In this document: positions 17,608 to 26,996 of the stretch, piece after piece | How positions within the stretch are numbered: the first letter of the stretch is position 1 | Layout: every line of letters starts with the position of its first letter | Assembly: GCF_006345825.1 (NCBI RefSeq) | Contig: NZ_VCIX01000087.1 | Location: 310,202 to 374,201 of the forward strand | Source: Paenibacillus paridis | Lineage (GTDB): Bacteria > Bacillota > Bacilli > Paenibacillales > Paenibacillaceae | Reading direction: 5' to 3' | Length of the DNA: 64,000 bases | Translations under genes and position numbers: made by a program | The notes under the pieces: model-generated | Database searches by the model: none | The model's input: only the letters and a program-made list of their open reading frames with translations | What the model was told of the DNA's origin: nothing

Positions 17608-18384
17608 TTATTCCTCAATCTTGTATTTCGGGCTGGCATTGTCGAAGTTCGGGTTCTCTCCGCAAACCATCAGGCCCTGGCCCCAGTTAATATGTGTGTT
17701 TTCCGATGGAAAATCCGTAGCGCTGCGGTATTGGAACAGTACATTGCGCCGTGTCCGGTCACTGAGATTCGCTGGTGAACCGTGAATCGTCAAATAGTTG
17801 AAGAACAGAACATCACCGGCTTCTGCCGGGCAAGGAGTGCCCATCGATATCGGATATTCCTTGGCATTCAAGTAATGCTTGCCGATATGAGGAATCTCAC
17901 CTTGCTTATGGGAGCCCGGAATTACATGCAGACAACCATTCTCTACATTCGCATCGTCCAGATGAACGCTGGCGGCCAGCATGGTATGCTGCTGGTGCGG
18001 AAAGTAAGGATGATCCTGATGCATCGGAAAAGCCGCTCCATTCTCCGGCGGTTTGACCAGCATCTTGGAATGGTGCAATTGAACGTTGGGTCCAATAATT
18101 TGCGATAGAACGGCTGTCATATTGGCATGGACGATTGCCCGCATGAACGAAGCATCGTGATACTGCACATCGTGAAAGCCTTTAAGCACAAGCTTCTTTA
18201 GCTCCTCCTTCGGCAAAAAATCTCCTTGCCACGCATGATTCGTATCCTTCTGTACTTGGGCCGCACGGTCGATGATCTTTCCGACTGCCAACCTCATTTC
18301 CTCAACCTCTGTTTGATTAAATACGCCTTTCACCAGCAGATACCCTTGTTCGTTGTAAAAATCGACATCCTGTGCTTTAATCAT
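17608..18384 (-). CDS. phytanoyl-CoA dioxygenase (PhyH) family protein
   Basis: About 258 residues with the double-stranded beta-helix of Fe(II)/2-oxoglutarate oxygenases. The metal motif is FPMHQDHPYF (H-x-D) near residue 132 and the distal His in YLTIHGSPANLSDRTRRN near residue 215, where the Arg would bind 2-oxoglutarate. Substrates in this family are varied and cannot be predicted here. I chose ATG 18384 because GGAGGA lies 8 nt upstream; a longer frame begins at 18471 without a good site. It is divergent from the AraC regulator at 18513, which is likely its regulator. Downstream is a 21-bp perfect hairpin. Confidence 0.88.
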   Translation of the reverse strand: MIKAQDVDFYNEQGYLLVKGVFNQTEVEEMRLAVGKIIDRAAQVQKDTNHAWQGDFLPKEELKKLVLKGFHDVQYHDASFMRAIVHANMTAVLSQIIGPNVQLHHSKMLVKPPENGAAFPMHQDHPYFPHQQHTMLAASVHLDDANVENGCLHVIPGSHKQGEIPHIGKHYLNAKEYPISMGTPCPAEAGDVLFFNYLTIHGSPANLSDRTRRNVLFQYRSATDFPSENTHINWGQGLMVCGENPNFDNASPKYKIEE

Positions 18385-18512
18385 GATAGTTCCTCCATTT
18401 GTTTTAGTTTTGTTAACCATATGTATATTATGACTTGTTGACGTATTCATATCTTTAGCTGATAGAGCCAACCTTTTGTCTTTTTACGCCATCATGAAGA
18501 GGAGGATGTATT

Positions 18513-19391
18513 TTGTACCACTGGATTGAGAGCGAAGCCCGGCTGAATAGGCAAGCCGCACGGATTACAGCTGCCGATGCCGCATTCACGGTTCATTATT
18601 GGGGGCTGAACCCCCGGCATTTCAGCAATTCGCTGCATAAGCATTCTTTTTTTGAAATTTGTTACGTCCTGTCCGGTGAAGGAACTTATCTAGATGACGG
18701 TGTACTTTATCCGTTAAGTCAAGGGAGCCTGTTCTGTTCGCGGCCGGATATTACGCACCAGATTCAGTCCTTTGACGGCATGCAGCTAATTTACGTAGCC
18801 TTCGAGCTTGATGAAAGCAAATGTTCAGATGAAGTTCGCTCAGCCTTCCAGCTGCTGGCCGAGACGACTGATGTCTGCAAGCAGGATGGCGACGAGCTGC
18901 CTTCCGCGCTGCTTTGGCGTTCCCTGCTTATACGGTCGGATGGCCAGCCGGCCATACCGGAATCCTCTCTGCCTGATTTAGCCCGTGCACTTCTTTTTTC
19001 ATTTGTGTCCCTTTTCGGACGAAGAGAGGCTGTGGATCGACCCTCGGTTTATCGCAGCTCCGCGCTGATTCTCAAGCAAGCTAAGCTCTATATCCGCGAC
19101 AATTTGTCAGATGACGATCTTTCACTCGGCAAAGTTGCCGCTCATATGAACGTGTCCTCTCGGCACTTATCCCGGATATTTTCTGCGCATATTTATGAAT
19201 CCTACTCGCAATATGTCCGTTTGCAGCGGGTACGACAGGCCGCTCATCTGCTTCGCCATTCTGAGCTGTCGATTAAAGCCGTTGCAGAGGAGACCGGATT
19301 TGGATCGGTCCATTATTTTACTAGGACCTTCCGGGCGCTGATGAACACTACGCCAGCAAGATTCCGTGAAGAAGCGACTGCTGGAAATTAG
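18513..19391 (+). CDS. AraC family transcriptional regulator with cupin sensor domain
   Basis: A 292-residue regulator. Residues about 30-110 form an AraC-type cupin (HKHSFFEICYVLSGEG). The last 100 residues contain two helix-turn-helices: LGKVAAHMNVSSRHLSRIF and IKAVAEETGFGSVHYFTRTF. Start is TTG 18513, 7 nt after GAGGAGG; the nearer ATG at 18506 runs into a stop. It is divergently oriented to the PhyH oxygenase with a 128-bp shared upstream region, so it most likely controls that gene. Such regulators usually sense a small carbon compound. Confidence 0.9.
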   Translation: MYHWIESEARLNRQAARITAADAAFTVHYWGLNPRHFSNSLHKHSFFEICYVLSGEGTYLDDGVLYPLSQGSLFCSRPDITHQIQSFDGMQLIYVAFELDESKCSDEVRSAFQLLAETTDVCKQDGDELPSALLWRSLLIRSDGQPAIPESSLPDLARALLFSFVSLFGRREAVDRPSVYRSSALILKQAKLYIRDNLSDDDLSLGKVAAHMNVSSRHLSRIFSAHIYESYSQYVRLQRVRQAAHLLRHSELSIKAVAEETGFGSVHYFTRTFRALMNTTPARFREEATAGN

Positions 19392-19447
19392 TTACGCCAC
19401 TCTGCTAGGACTACCAGTATCGAACTGAGCTGCCAAAGAGAATCTAT

Positions 19448-19546
19448 CGTTTCTTCAGAACAATGTTCTGGCTGCGCTTCCGTTTCTTCAAAACAATAGT
19501 CTGGCTGCGCTTCCGTTTCTTTAAAGTAATAATCTGGATGCGCTTG
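19448..19546. repeat. three 33-bp direct tandem repeats
   Basis: Units at 19448-19480, 19481-19513 and 19514-19546 share CGTTTCTTCA and CTGGCTGCGCTTC blocks with a few differences. They lie in non-coding DNA just after the AraC gene. A 33-bp period is a multiple of three, but the frame is not part of any convincing protein. Confidence 0.85.
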
Positions 19547-19574
19547 TACAGCATTTTTCAAGTTCAAACCGAGT

Positions 19575-19770
19575 ACATGGAATTTCTCCCGCTAAATTAG
19601 CGATAACCGCTTCTCAAGTGAAATAGCTGGAAATTTTCCTGTTAATTCACCCCTTTTACTTCATTTCGGACTAGAAATAAGGAATTAAAGGGAAATTTTC
19701 CAGCTAAATTGTTCGAAATCAAATAAACCGTCTAAATAGCGGGATAAATTCCAGCTAAATTAATTGCGGA
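19575..19770. repeat. dispersed GGGAATTTTCC-CGCTAAATT repeats
   Basis: Variants of a roughly 22-bp unit recur here: GGAATTTCTCCCGCTAAATT, GGAAATTTTCCTGTTAATT, GGAAATTTTCCAGCTAAATT and GGGATAAATTCCAGCTAAATT. The same unit reappears at 58005-58215. The half-palindromic GGAAATTTTCC core gives small hairpins. This looks like a dispersed intergenic repeat family. Confidence 0.65.
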
Positions 19771-20253
19771 GAAGTTTTAAACCAATAGCTTTAGCTTATA
19801 TCTCATGAATGATTGAATGATTAATTTGTTAACTAATCATACCAACGGGCAGGCGGACTTTTCATAAATGGTACTCTATTAGCTAACGGAGCTCACTCTA
19901 TACAAACCTAACAGCAAAACAGTCACCAGCCTCCTAATGGGGGAAATCTCCCGCACCAAACCACCTCAGATAGCCCCGTCCATAGTAGATAGACGAGGCT
20001 TCTTGCGTCTTTCGAAACACTTGTGACTTCTACTTACAAACCAAGCATGAATGCTGGGTCACTGACAAAGAACGAGAAAAACGATATGCTATCGTAATTT
20101 GAATCTTTGATTAGTTTAAAGTAGTTGGACTTAATGTTAACGTTTGAGTCACTGCGCGAGAGGAGCATTCTTTAGGATCGCTCTTGCCGCCGCCAGCTGC
20201 TTGGAATTTAAATTTTAGGCTAGGTTAGGAATTTTGATTAAAATAGGGCAACA
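19771..20253. other. gene-free stretch before the mannosidase locus
   Basis: No open frame with coding character was found on either strand. One imperfect hairpin (AGCCCCGTC...GACGAGGCT, about 19972-20001) lacks a T run. The rest shows no recognisable signal. Confidence 0.6.
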
Positions 20254-22971
20254 TTACGAGTTTTGCGGCTGGGGGAGCTGGTAGGTAACAATCTTTCTCG
20301 CTGCCACTACAGTGTTAAGCTGTCCGGTTTCCACCTTCAACGTTTCCTGCCATTCCTCAAGCAGATTCGTCCTTCTCACCTCGCCATCCAGCCCTTCTCC
20401 CGACACGGTTACAGGCGAATCCGTTTCCTCAACATTATAAACGCGCAGCAGCGGTCCCTTCCCGTCTGTCGACCACTTCAGCGCCGAAACCATGACTTCG
20501 CCAGCGACCTTTAGGAAGCTCCCGCTTGCAGGAAGCTTCGGCCGGTCTGCATTCGGGTTGATTTCCATAAAAACCCCTTTATGCATCGTATCCTGTACCC
20601 ATGCCCTCCCTTTGTTCCATCGCTCCTCATCTAGCGCCAGAAGCTTACACTCCACCCCTTGATGAAATAACTCTGCTTCCTGATACAGACGGGTCGGCGT
20701 AACTGAATCCAGCGAGAACGGTCGGAGGGCGAGCTCTACTTCTGTACGGCCCAGACACTGCCCCTTAGGCTGCAAATCCTCTTCCATCCGGGCTTCTTCC
20801 CTCAGGTTAATCGTTTCTACACCTCTTAGCATCGTGATCCCTGCCGTGCAGCCCGAATTCGTCATTTCATATTCATGGAGCCCCTTGGCAAATATAGCGC
20901 AGCCTGCAGCTCCATGAACAGGAGCCAGCCATTTCCAGAAGGGCTGGGAATTGGCATCGCGCTGATAGCTGCTGCCTGCATCCCACTGGCGCCGAACAAC
21001 ATCAAACTGACCGCCCGCCAGCACCTCATCGGCAGCGCCAATACCATGAAACAGCAATCGTATTCGATGATCCTTAACCCGGTTTTCCAGCTCGACGTTC
21101 ATCCGAACCTGCCGAGATCCCCGATCCAGCCGGAGCGTCACACGGAAATCGCAAGGAGTGCTCTGTGAAGATCGCCTAATTTGTGAGGCATCTAAACTTT
21201 CCGGCAGTTCCCAGGTGAATTCGTATACGCATTGCTCATACAGTTCATTTCTCGTCCAGTCCACAAAAGATACCGCTTCGCTCCAGAACGCTGGCACATC
21301 GCCATCCACGTTCTTGAAGACATACAGGTCTCCGCCGTCCCCCGCATCCTGAATACGTCCCTGATCGTGATAAGTAAGACTTGAGAGCTTATCCTGTAGA
21401 TGGAAAGCGCCAGTCGGCAAGAGCTCCACCCTTAAATACTCATTCTCCAGCACAGGCAGCAACGGCTGCGTCGATAATGAATCGGCCAGCTCCTGAATAA
21501 CGGCTCCCGCTCGGCCTGGGCGCACCCGGTAAGCAGCATAACCAAGCGCAGGCGCAGCCGGCTGCCATTCAATATCCACGCGTTTTACTCGAAGCACGCC
21601 TGGCAGATTAATCGGGCTGATGACCTGCTTGCGCACGATTTCCTCCGACAGGACCCGGTAAGGTATCGCATGGCCCTCTTCGTCTTCGATCGCAAAAGCC
21701 GATACCTGATCCTCTTCCAAGAAATACACCGCCGTCTGCTGAACGGCTCCCGAAGGCAGCTGTGAAGTATTGAAGACCACCAGCTTCTGATCCTGAAGAT
21801 CATAGGCATCGGCCTGTATCTGCCTAGCTAGAATGGTCTTCTTGCGCTCGATGATCTCACCTGCCAATTCCTCCAAGCGCTTAAATCGGTCCATCATATG
21901 GTCATGCACGCTGTCCTGGCTGCAGCCGCAGATGCTGTCATGGGGATGATTTTCCATATACAGCTGCCAATAATAATCAATCGTGTCCGCCTCATATGGA
22001 TCCAACTGCAATTGCTGGGAGAATACCGACAACGGCTCGATCCATTTTTCCACGAGGTCATGGCAACGAACATTCGCCTGCTTCAAATAAATTCGGCTGG
22101 ACAAGGTGCCCGCCAGAATGCTGTATTCAAAGGCTTCACGCAGTTCGCCCTTTATGGTCTCCAGAACGCCCTCCTGCTGCTCCTGCATGTAGGATTGCAC
22201 GCCCTTCACATAACTAGGCAGTGTACTGTGGACCACCTCGATTTCTTCGCCTGCAATATCCCGAAGACTCGCTAGCACAGTTGGCAAATCATACTGGGCT
22301 TCCAGGTGATCGACGCCGTTCATCATCGCATAATGCCCGGAAGGGTTTACCGCTTCTTCCCGCTCTCTCATGCCCGCGAATACGCTGGCAAGCGCTTCCT
22401 TCTCCGAAGGCAGCCGCTGAGCGCTGTTATACCAGAAATACAGCAGCATGCCGTCCACATCCGAGCCATCCGGAGCTTGCCAGCGGAAGAAAGGCAACGG
22501 ATGCTCCGCAAGGTCGTAGCCGCGTCCAAACACGCAGTTATCCAGTCCCACTTCCCGGAATATCTGCGGCATTTGGCTGATTAAGCCAAAGTGGTCAGGT
22601 AGATAGCCAACCTTCATCTCGCTGCCGAGCTGCCGGGACTGGGCTATACCTTTCATCAGATTTCTAACCGTTGATTCCCCGCTTGTAAGAAACAGGTCGT
22701 TTTGCTGATACCAAGGACCCACCAATATCCGTCCCTGCCGTATATAACTCTCGAGGCGTTCCCGATGCCCCGGACGCAAAGCGTAATAATCCTCCAGCAC
22801 AATCGTCTGGCCATCCAGATGAAAATAATAAAATTCAGGCTCGCGGTCGAGCAAGTCCAGCAACCTGTCGATCAATTGGACCAATCTGTAGCGGAAACGT
22901 TCAAAGGGCAAATACCATTCCCGGTCCCAATGAGTGTGTGAGATAAAATGATAGATTTTTTTCGGTGCCAT
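20254..22971 (-). CDS. GH38 alpha-mannosidase
   Basis: A 905-residue cytoplasmic glycoside hydrolase family 38 enzyme. The N-terminal catalytic domain has the zinc-binding HTHWDREWYLPFE (about 10-22), the nucleophile region YLPDHFGLISQMP (about 120) and HPHDSICGCSQDSVHDHM (about 340). Alpha-mannosidase middle and C-terminal beta domains follow to the end. GH38 enzymes release mannose from alpha-linked mannosyl oligosaccharides; MngB-type members cleave mannosylglycerate. No signal peptide is present, so substrates must be imported, consistent with the ABC transporter in this locus. It lies 93 bp downstream of a second GH38 gene and starts behind GGGGGAGG. Confidence 0.93.
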   Translation of the reverse strand: MAPKKIYHFISHTHWDREWYLPFERFRYRLVQLIDRLLDLLDREPEFYYFHLDGQTIVLEDYYALRPGHRERLESYIRQGRILVGPWYQQNDLFLTSGESTVRNLMKGIAQSRQLGSEMKVGYLPDHFGLISQMPQIFREVGLDNCVFGRGYDLAEHPLPFFRWQAPDGSDVDGMLLYFWYNSAQRLPSEKEALASVFAGMREREEAVNPSGHYAMMNGVDHLEAQYDLPTVLASLRDIAGEEIEVVHSTLPSYVKGVQSYMQEQQEGVLETIKGELREAFEYSILAGTLSSRIYLKQANVRCHDLVEKWIEPLSVFSQQLQLDPYEADTIDYYWQLYMENHPHDSICGCSQDSVHDHMMDRFKRLEELAGEIIERKKTILARQIQADAYDLQDQKLVVFNTSQLPSGAVQQTAVYFLEEDQVSAFAIEDEEGHAIPYRVLSEEIVRKQVISPINLPGVLRVKRVDIEWQPAAPALGYAAYRVRPGRAGAVIQELADSLSTQPLLPVLENEYLRVELLPTGAFHLQDKLSSLTYHDQGRIQDAGDGGDLYVFKNVDGDVPAFWSEAVSFVDWTRNELYEQCVYEFTWELPESLDASQIRRSSQSTPCDFRVTLRLDRGSRQVRMNVELENRVKDHRIRLLFHGIGAADEVLAGGQFDVVRRQWDAGSSYQRDANSQPFWKWLAPVHGAAGCAIFAKGLHEYEMTNSGCTAGITMLRGVETINLREEARMEEDLQPKGQCLGRTEVELALRPFSLDSVTPTRLYQEAELFHQGVECKLLALDEERWNKGRAWVQDTMHKGVFMEINPNADRPKLPASGSFLKVAGEVMVSALKWSTDGKGPLLRVYNVEETDSPVTVSGEGLDGEVRRTNLLEEWQETLKVETGQLNTVVAARKIVTYQLPQPQNS

Positions 22972-23064
22972 GATAGGCCTCCCCCTACAAAAGCCTTTCT
23001 ACTATAAAAGGCAAAAATCTTGATAATGTTTCTAACCTATGCTTTCCTTGCCGCACATGATTGC

Positions 23065-25827
23065 CTATCCGTTATCGAAGACAAGGCGCAAGGTAATGAT
23101 CTGCTTAGGTCCTGCCGTAAGCTTAACGGCATTCCCATTAAACGGCAGTGTCTCCTGATGAGCCTCGTCCAGATTCACTAGCGCTGCCGAGGCCAGCGGA
23201 CTTGCAAAGGTTAGGGCGGCCTCCTGCTGATCGGACCCGCAATTGAATAAACGAACGATATACCCGTTCCTATCAGCCGCCAGCTTAAAAGCACTGACGA
23301 TCATCCCGTCGCCCGATAAGGAAAGATAGGATTTGCGCAAGGGAAGATCTTCAGCCCTGCTGTGCGGAGTTTCCTTATAAAGCTTGCCGGATTTACGGTG
23401 TGCGGTCTGCAGTCCGGTCACAAACTGCTGATGTTCTCTCCACAACCGAGCCTCGATAGGTTGATCCGCTCCGAAGAAGCCGAGTGCGTATTCAAACGCA
23501 AGCGTTCCCAGCAGTTGCCCGCCGTCACTGCCGTCGGTCATCACTTCCTTATGGGTGCTGCGGTACAAGGTTAAAGCGATCGTCCGCTCGGCCTGGTCTC
23601 GCACTGCCGCTTCATGCAAGCCTTTGGTGTACACCGCTATGCCTTTGTCCTGATCATGGAGCGCCACGATGCCATTGTGCGGTACTACCTCAAAGGGCTT
23701 GCGCAAGTAGTGGGACTGGTCGGCAACGCTGATTGGCCTTCTTACCAGATCAAACGGCGTACTAGTGTAATAATGGTCTGCGGCAAGGCCAGTGGGGAAC
23801 AACAGCTTAAGTCGGTGATCCCGTGCTGTGTTCATGATTTCGGTGCGGCAATAGAGCACGGGATCATCTTTTTTCAATGTGATATAGGTAACCACCGGTA
23901 CATCCACAAGCTCCTCGCTGCGCGAGGTTTCCTGCTTATTGATGCTTCGGGGCAACTGAAGCGTCAGCTGAATCCGAATGGTAGCCTGATAAGGCCCATC
24001 GTGCTCGGCAGCAACTACCGCCGCAAGGCCAGTTGAACGAAACTTCGCGTTGCCTACCGGCGCTATATGGCTCCAGCCATCGCCAATATCTGCTTCATCC
24101 TCAATCAGCAGAAGACCTCTGTAAGTATGATCGCATTGCAAATCCGTCACATCAATCATGCCGCTGGCACCGACAGTCACCTCGACGCGGCCATTGTTCC
24201 AGCAGTTCTCCCCCGCTTGGAGCGATCCGGGAAAACGAACCGGTCCGATAAGCTTAGGAGCGCTGTAGGCCAGCGGAGCATGATTCTCAATCGTATATTT
24301 CTCCAGAGTAAAGGTCGAGTAGCCCATAGCCGGCAAATCAACAGGCAGCGCAATCCTTAACCTGTCTACGATATCCGCGCGCGGCAGCTCGCGGTAAGGC
24401 CTGAACCTGCTTACACTGTTCGTACGCGCGCCAAGCAATTGATAAGGGACTTCCCGATGCTCGTGATCGAAGATGCGGAAGGAGGTTCCCTCCAGCGCTC
24501 GCATGGCCACAGCGGCATCCTCTCCCGCTGGAAGCGGAAGCTCTACAGTCGCTATGCCGTTCACCGCAAACTGCGAACCGTTGAACACGGTAAAGGCTTG
24601 ATTGCCGTTTAAGTCAGCAGCTCGCAAATGATCGACGATGAAGAGGGCCTGTTCCTTAATCATCTGTTCGCTGATGAGGCGGGATTGGTCAAAACGGTAC
24701 ATCATATCCCGGTGAACCTGATCTATTGAGCAGCCGCAAATGGAATCATGCGGATGGTTCTGAAGCAGATGCTCCCATGCTTTGTCGATGAATGCCTTCA
24801 GATAGGCGCGCCCTTCCAGCGAAGCCATGACACCCAGTGGCTCTGCCCATTTCTCTAACAGATTCTCACAGTGCTGATTATGCTGCTTGAGATGAACACG
24901 CGAAGATAAGGTATTCTCGGGTACCCAATTATTAACCCCGTTTAAGGCAAGAGCTTTTTGCTCGCCTTTGTACACCCGCAGGTCCCCGAGCTTCCCGCGC
25001 AGCTCCTCCAGATACAGCTCCAAGCTGGAGTGGACCAGCTCCACATCAATTTCCTCTGCTGCATTAATCGTCTTGAGCAGCCATGTCAGCTGTGGTTCAA
25101 TCTCCACATGATCCACGCCGTCCATGCCGATGCCAATCGTTGTCGTGCTGCGCTTGTTCTTGTACGCAATCCACTCCTGGACGCGTCTGATCAGCTCTTC
25201 CCGGTTCCCGGCATAATCATCGTCTCGATCAAAAAAAGGCCAGCGCACGCTAAAATAAAAGTCGCTGTACGAGCGGTCCTCATCCAGCTTGAGACCCAGA
25301 ACGCGGCTGCCATCGGCGCCTTCCCACCAGATTTCAGAAGGATCAGCGTCGCCTTCGAAGCCTCTGAACAAGACGGCATTATCGATGCCGAAGCCCTGCA
25401 AAATCTGCGGCATTTGGCTGTTGTGCCCGAAGATGTCTACAATAAAGCCTGACTTCATCGGCTCCGTGCCCCACTCCCGCGATTGTGCCATCCCCTTCTG
25501 AAGATTCCGAATCAACGATTCCCCGCTGACCAGAAATTCATCCGGCATCACGTACCAAGGACCAATGGCGATCCGACCGCTGCGGATCAACGCTTCCAGC
25601 CGGCCGCGATTTTCCGGACGAATCTCCAAATAATCATCCAGTACAATGGTTTGACCATCCATCGTGTAGTATTTGTACTCCGAATCGTTCTCCATATGGT
25701 CCAGCAGCTCGTCAATCATATAAACTAGCCGCGCTCTAAAGCCTTGAAAATCCTGGTACCATTCCCGGTCCCAGTGGGTTTGGGAGACCACGTGAATTTT
25801 TTCGATTCCTCTGCCTTTCTTGCTCAT
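23065..25827 (-). CDS. GH38 alpha-mannosidase
   Basis: About 920 residues, a second cytoplasmic GH38 enzyme. Motifs: HWDREWYQDF near the N-terminus, FIVDIFGHNSQMPQIL (nucleophile Asp) near 128, and NHPHDSICGCSIDQVHRDM near 365. It is only distantly similar to the neighbouring GH38, suggesting different linkage or substrate size preference rather than a recent duplication. Start at ATG 25827 is preferred because AGGAGAG lies 9 nt upstream; an in-frame GTG at 25848 overlaps that site. It is cotranscribed with, or partly insulated from, the upstream oxidoreductase by a hairpin at 25854-25893. Confidence 0.92.
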   Translation of the reverse strand: MSKKGRGIEKIHVVSQTHWDREWYQDFQGFRARLVYMIDELLDHMENDSEYKYYTMDGQTIVLDDYLEIRPENRGRLEALIRSGRIAIGPWYVMPDEFLVSGESLIRNLQKGMAQSREWGTEPMKSGFIVDIFGHNSQMPQILQGFGIDNAVLFRGFEGDADPSEIWWEGADGSRVLGLKLDEDRSYSDFYFSVRWPFFDRDDDYAGNREELIRRVQEWIAYKNKRSTTTIGIGMDGVDHVEIEPQLTWLLKTINAAEEIDVELVHSSLELYLEELRGKLGDLRVYKGEQKALALNGVNNWVPENTLSSRVHLKQHNQHCENLLEKWAEPLGVMASLEGRAYLKAFIDKAWEHLLQNHPHDSICGCSIDQVHRDMMYRFDQSRLISEQMIKEQALFIVDHLRAADLNGNQAFTVFNGSQFAVNGIATVELPLPAGEDAAVAMRALEGTSFRIFDHEHREVPYQLLGARTNSVSRFRPYRELPRADIVDRLRIALPVDLPAMGYSTFTLEKYTIENHAPLAYSAPKLIGPVRFPGSLQAGENCWNNGRVEVTVGASGMIDVTDLQCDHTYRGLLLIEDEADIGDGWSHIAPVGNAKFRSTGLAAVVAAEHDGPYQATIRIQLTLQLPRSINKQETSRSEELVDVPVVTYITLKKDDPVLYCRTEIMNTARDHRLKLLFPTGLAADHYYTSTPFDLVRRPISVADQSHYLRKPFEVVPHNGIVALHDQDKGIAVYTKGLHEAAVRDQAERTIALTLYRSTHKEVMTDGSDGGQLLGTLAFEYALGFFGADQPIEARLWREHQQFVTGLQTAHRKSGKLYKETPHSRAEDLPLRKSYLSLSGDGMIVSAFKLAADRNGYIVRLFNCGSDQQEAALTFASPLASAALVNLDEAHQETLPFNGNAVKLTAGPKQIITLRLVFDNG

Positions 25828-25853
25828 ATAGCCATTCTCTCCTGTCACTTAAT

Positions 25854-25893
25854 GAAAAGCAGCACTTCAGGTAAGACCCTGAAGGCTGCTGCT
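25854..25893 (-). terminator. intergenic terminator or attenuator before the GH38 genes
   Basis: On the minus strand an imperfect long stem (GCAGC + CCTTCAGG pairing CCTGAAG + GCTGC, 6-nt loop) is followed by TTTTC. It sits between the oxidoreductase stop and the GH38 start. It could lower expression of the mannosidases relative to upstream genes. Confidence 0.6.
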
Positions 25894-25896
25894 TCG

Positions 25897-26958
25897 TTAT
25901 GAAAAATAGATTTCTTTCCCTTGCTCGGCTGATTCATAGATACCGCATAAAATCTTCATCATTTCCACGCCGTCCTGCACCGGGCTTAGAGGACTGCTGC
26001 CCAACAAGCAGCAGTTTATAAAATGATCAATTTCATTTTGAAAAGCGCGGTCAGCATCAAAGCTCGGATGATCGGTCTGGGGCTGAACGACTACCATCGT
26101 ATTCGATTTCTCCGAAATCAGCGCAATCTCCGGTTCAATTTCCATGCCGCCCTTATCGCCATACAAACGGATTGAAGTTTCATCCTTCCGTGCATGAAGA
26201 GTAAAGCTGACATCTACCATTAGCGAAGCTCCGTTATCGAAGCGGATCAGCGCATTGGCCATATCCTCCACCGTATTGTGTTCCGGATTATAATCGGCAG
26301 ATTTGTAGAAGGAAAGATTTTGCACATGAGAGCGTTGACCTAGTTTCCGGTAAGTATTGCCGCTGATCGATTTCACTTTGGGACGTCCCATCAGAAACCA
26401 GCACAAATCAATGATATGCACGCCTAAATCGATTAAAGGTCCTCCGCCTGAACGTTCCTTATCGGCAAACCATCCACCAGGATTGCCCAGTCGGCGCAGG
26501 CAGGAAGCCTTGGCGTAATAAATCGTTCCAAGCTCCCCTCCCTCTGTCCACTGCCTAACCATTTGCGCGTTGGGATCATACCTTCGCACATAACCAATTT
26601 GCAGTTGTTTTCCACTTCTTCTTACAGCTTCTTCTACCTGAAGCGCTTCTTCTACGGTCATGCACAGCGGTTTTTCCACCAGTACATGCTTGCCGGCATC
26701 CAGAGCCCGGATTGCAAATTCCGCATGAGTGTTATTCCACGTACAGATGCTGATGGCATCAATATCCGGATTAGCGATCATCTGGGCAAAATCCGTATAG
26801 ATCTGCCCAATTTGGTAGAGGTCCGCTTGCGACTTTGCCCTTTCCTCATTGAGGTCGCAGATCGCGTAAAGCTCCGTCTGTTTATTGTTGTGGTAAGCCC
26901 TTAAATGAAAATTGGAAATGGAGCCGCTGCCCACGATACCCACTTTGATTTTGTTCAT
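25897..26958 (-). CDS. Gfo/Idh/MocA family oxidoreductase
   Basis: About 353 residues. An N-terminal Rossmann fold begins IKVGIVGSGSISNFHLRAY and includes the EKPLC motif near residue 95, with the catalytic Lys. A C-terminal alpha/beta domain begins with YYAKASCLRR and contains GGPLIDLGVHIIDLCW. The family oxidises or epimerises sugars and polyols with NAD(P). Its place between the GxGYxYP protein and the mannosidases suggests it acts on a sugar released in this pathway. The ATG at 26958 is preferred over an in-frame GTG at 26973 that overlaps the Shine-Dalgarno AAAGGTGG. Confidence 0.9.
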   Translation of the reverse strand: MNKIKVGIVGSGSISNFHLRAYHNNKQTELYAICDLNEERAKSQADLYQIGQIYTDFAQMIANPDIDAISICTWNNTHAEFAIRALDAGKHVLVEKPLCMTVEEALQVEEAVRRSGKQLQIGYVRRYDPNAQMVRQWTEGGELGTIYYAKASCLRRLGNPGGWFADKERSGGGPLIDLGVHIIDLCWFLMGRPKVKSISGNTYRKLGQRSHVQNLSFYKSADYNPEHNTVEDMANALIRFDNGASLMVDVSFTLHARKDETSIRLYGDKGGMEIEPEIALISEKSNTMVVVQPQTDHPSFDADRAFQNEIDHFINCCLLGSSPLSPVQDGVEMMKILCGIYESAEQGKEIYFS

Positions 26959-26996
26959 CTTGTTTAAATCCACCTTTGTCGCCTATATTTACGGTT

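Noticed and set aside
22993-23016. Hairpin GCCTTT...AAAGGC with four T between the two GH38 genes
   Set aside because: The stem is only 6 bp with an 8-nt loop and short T run; too weak to call a terminator.
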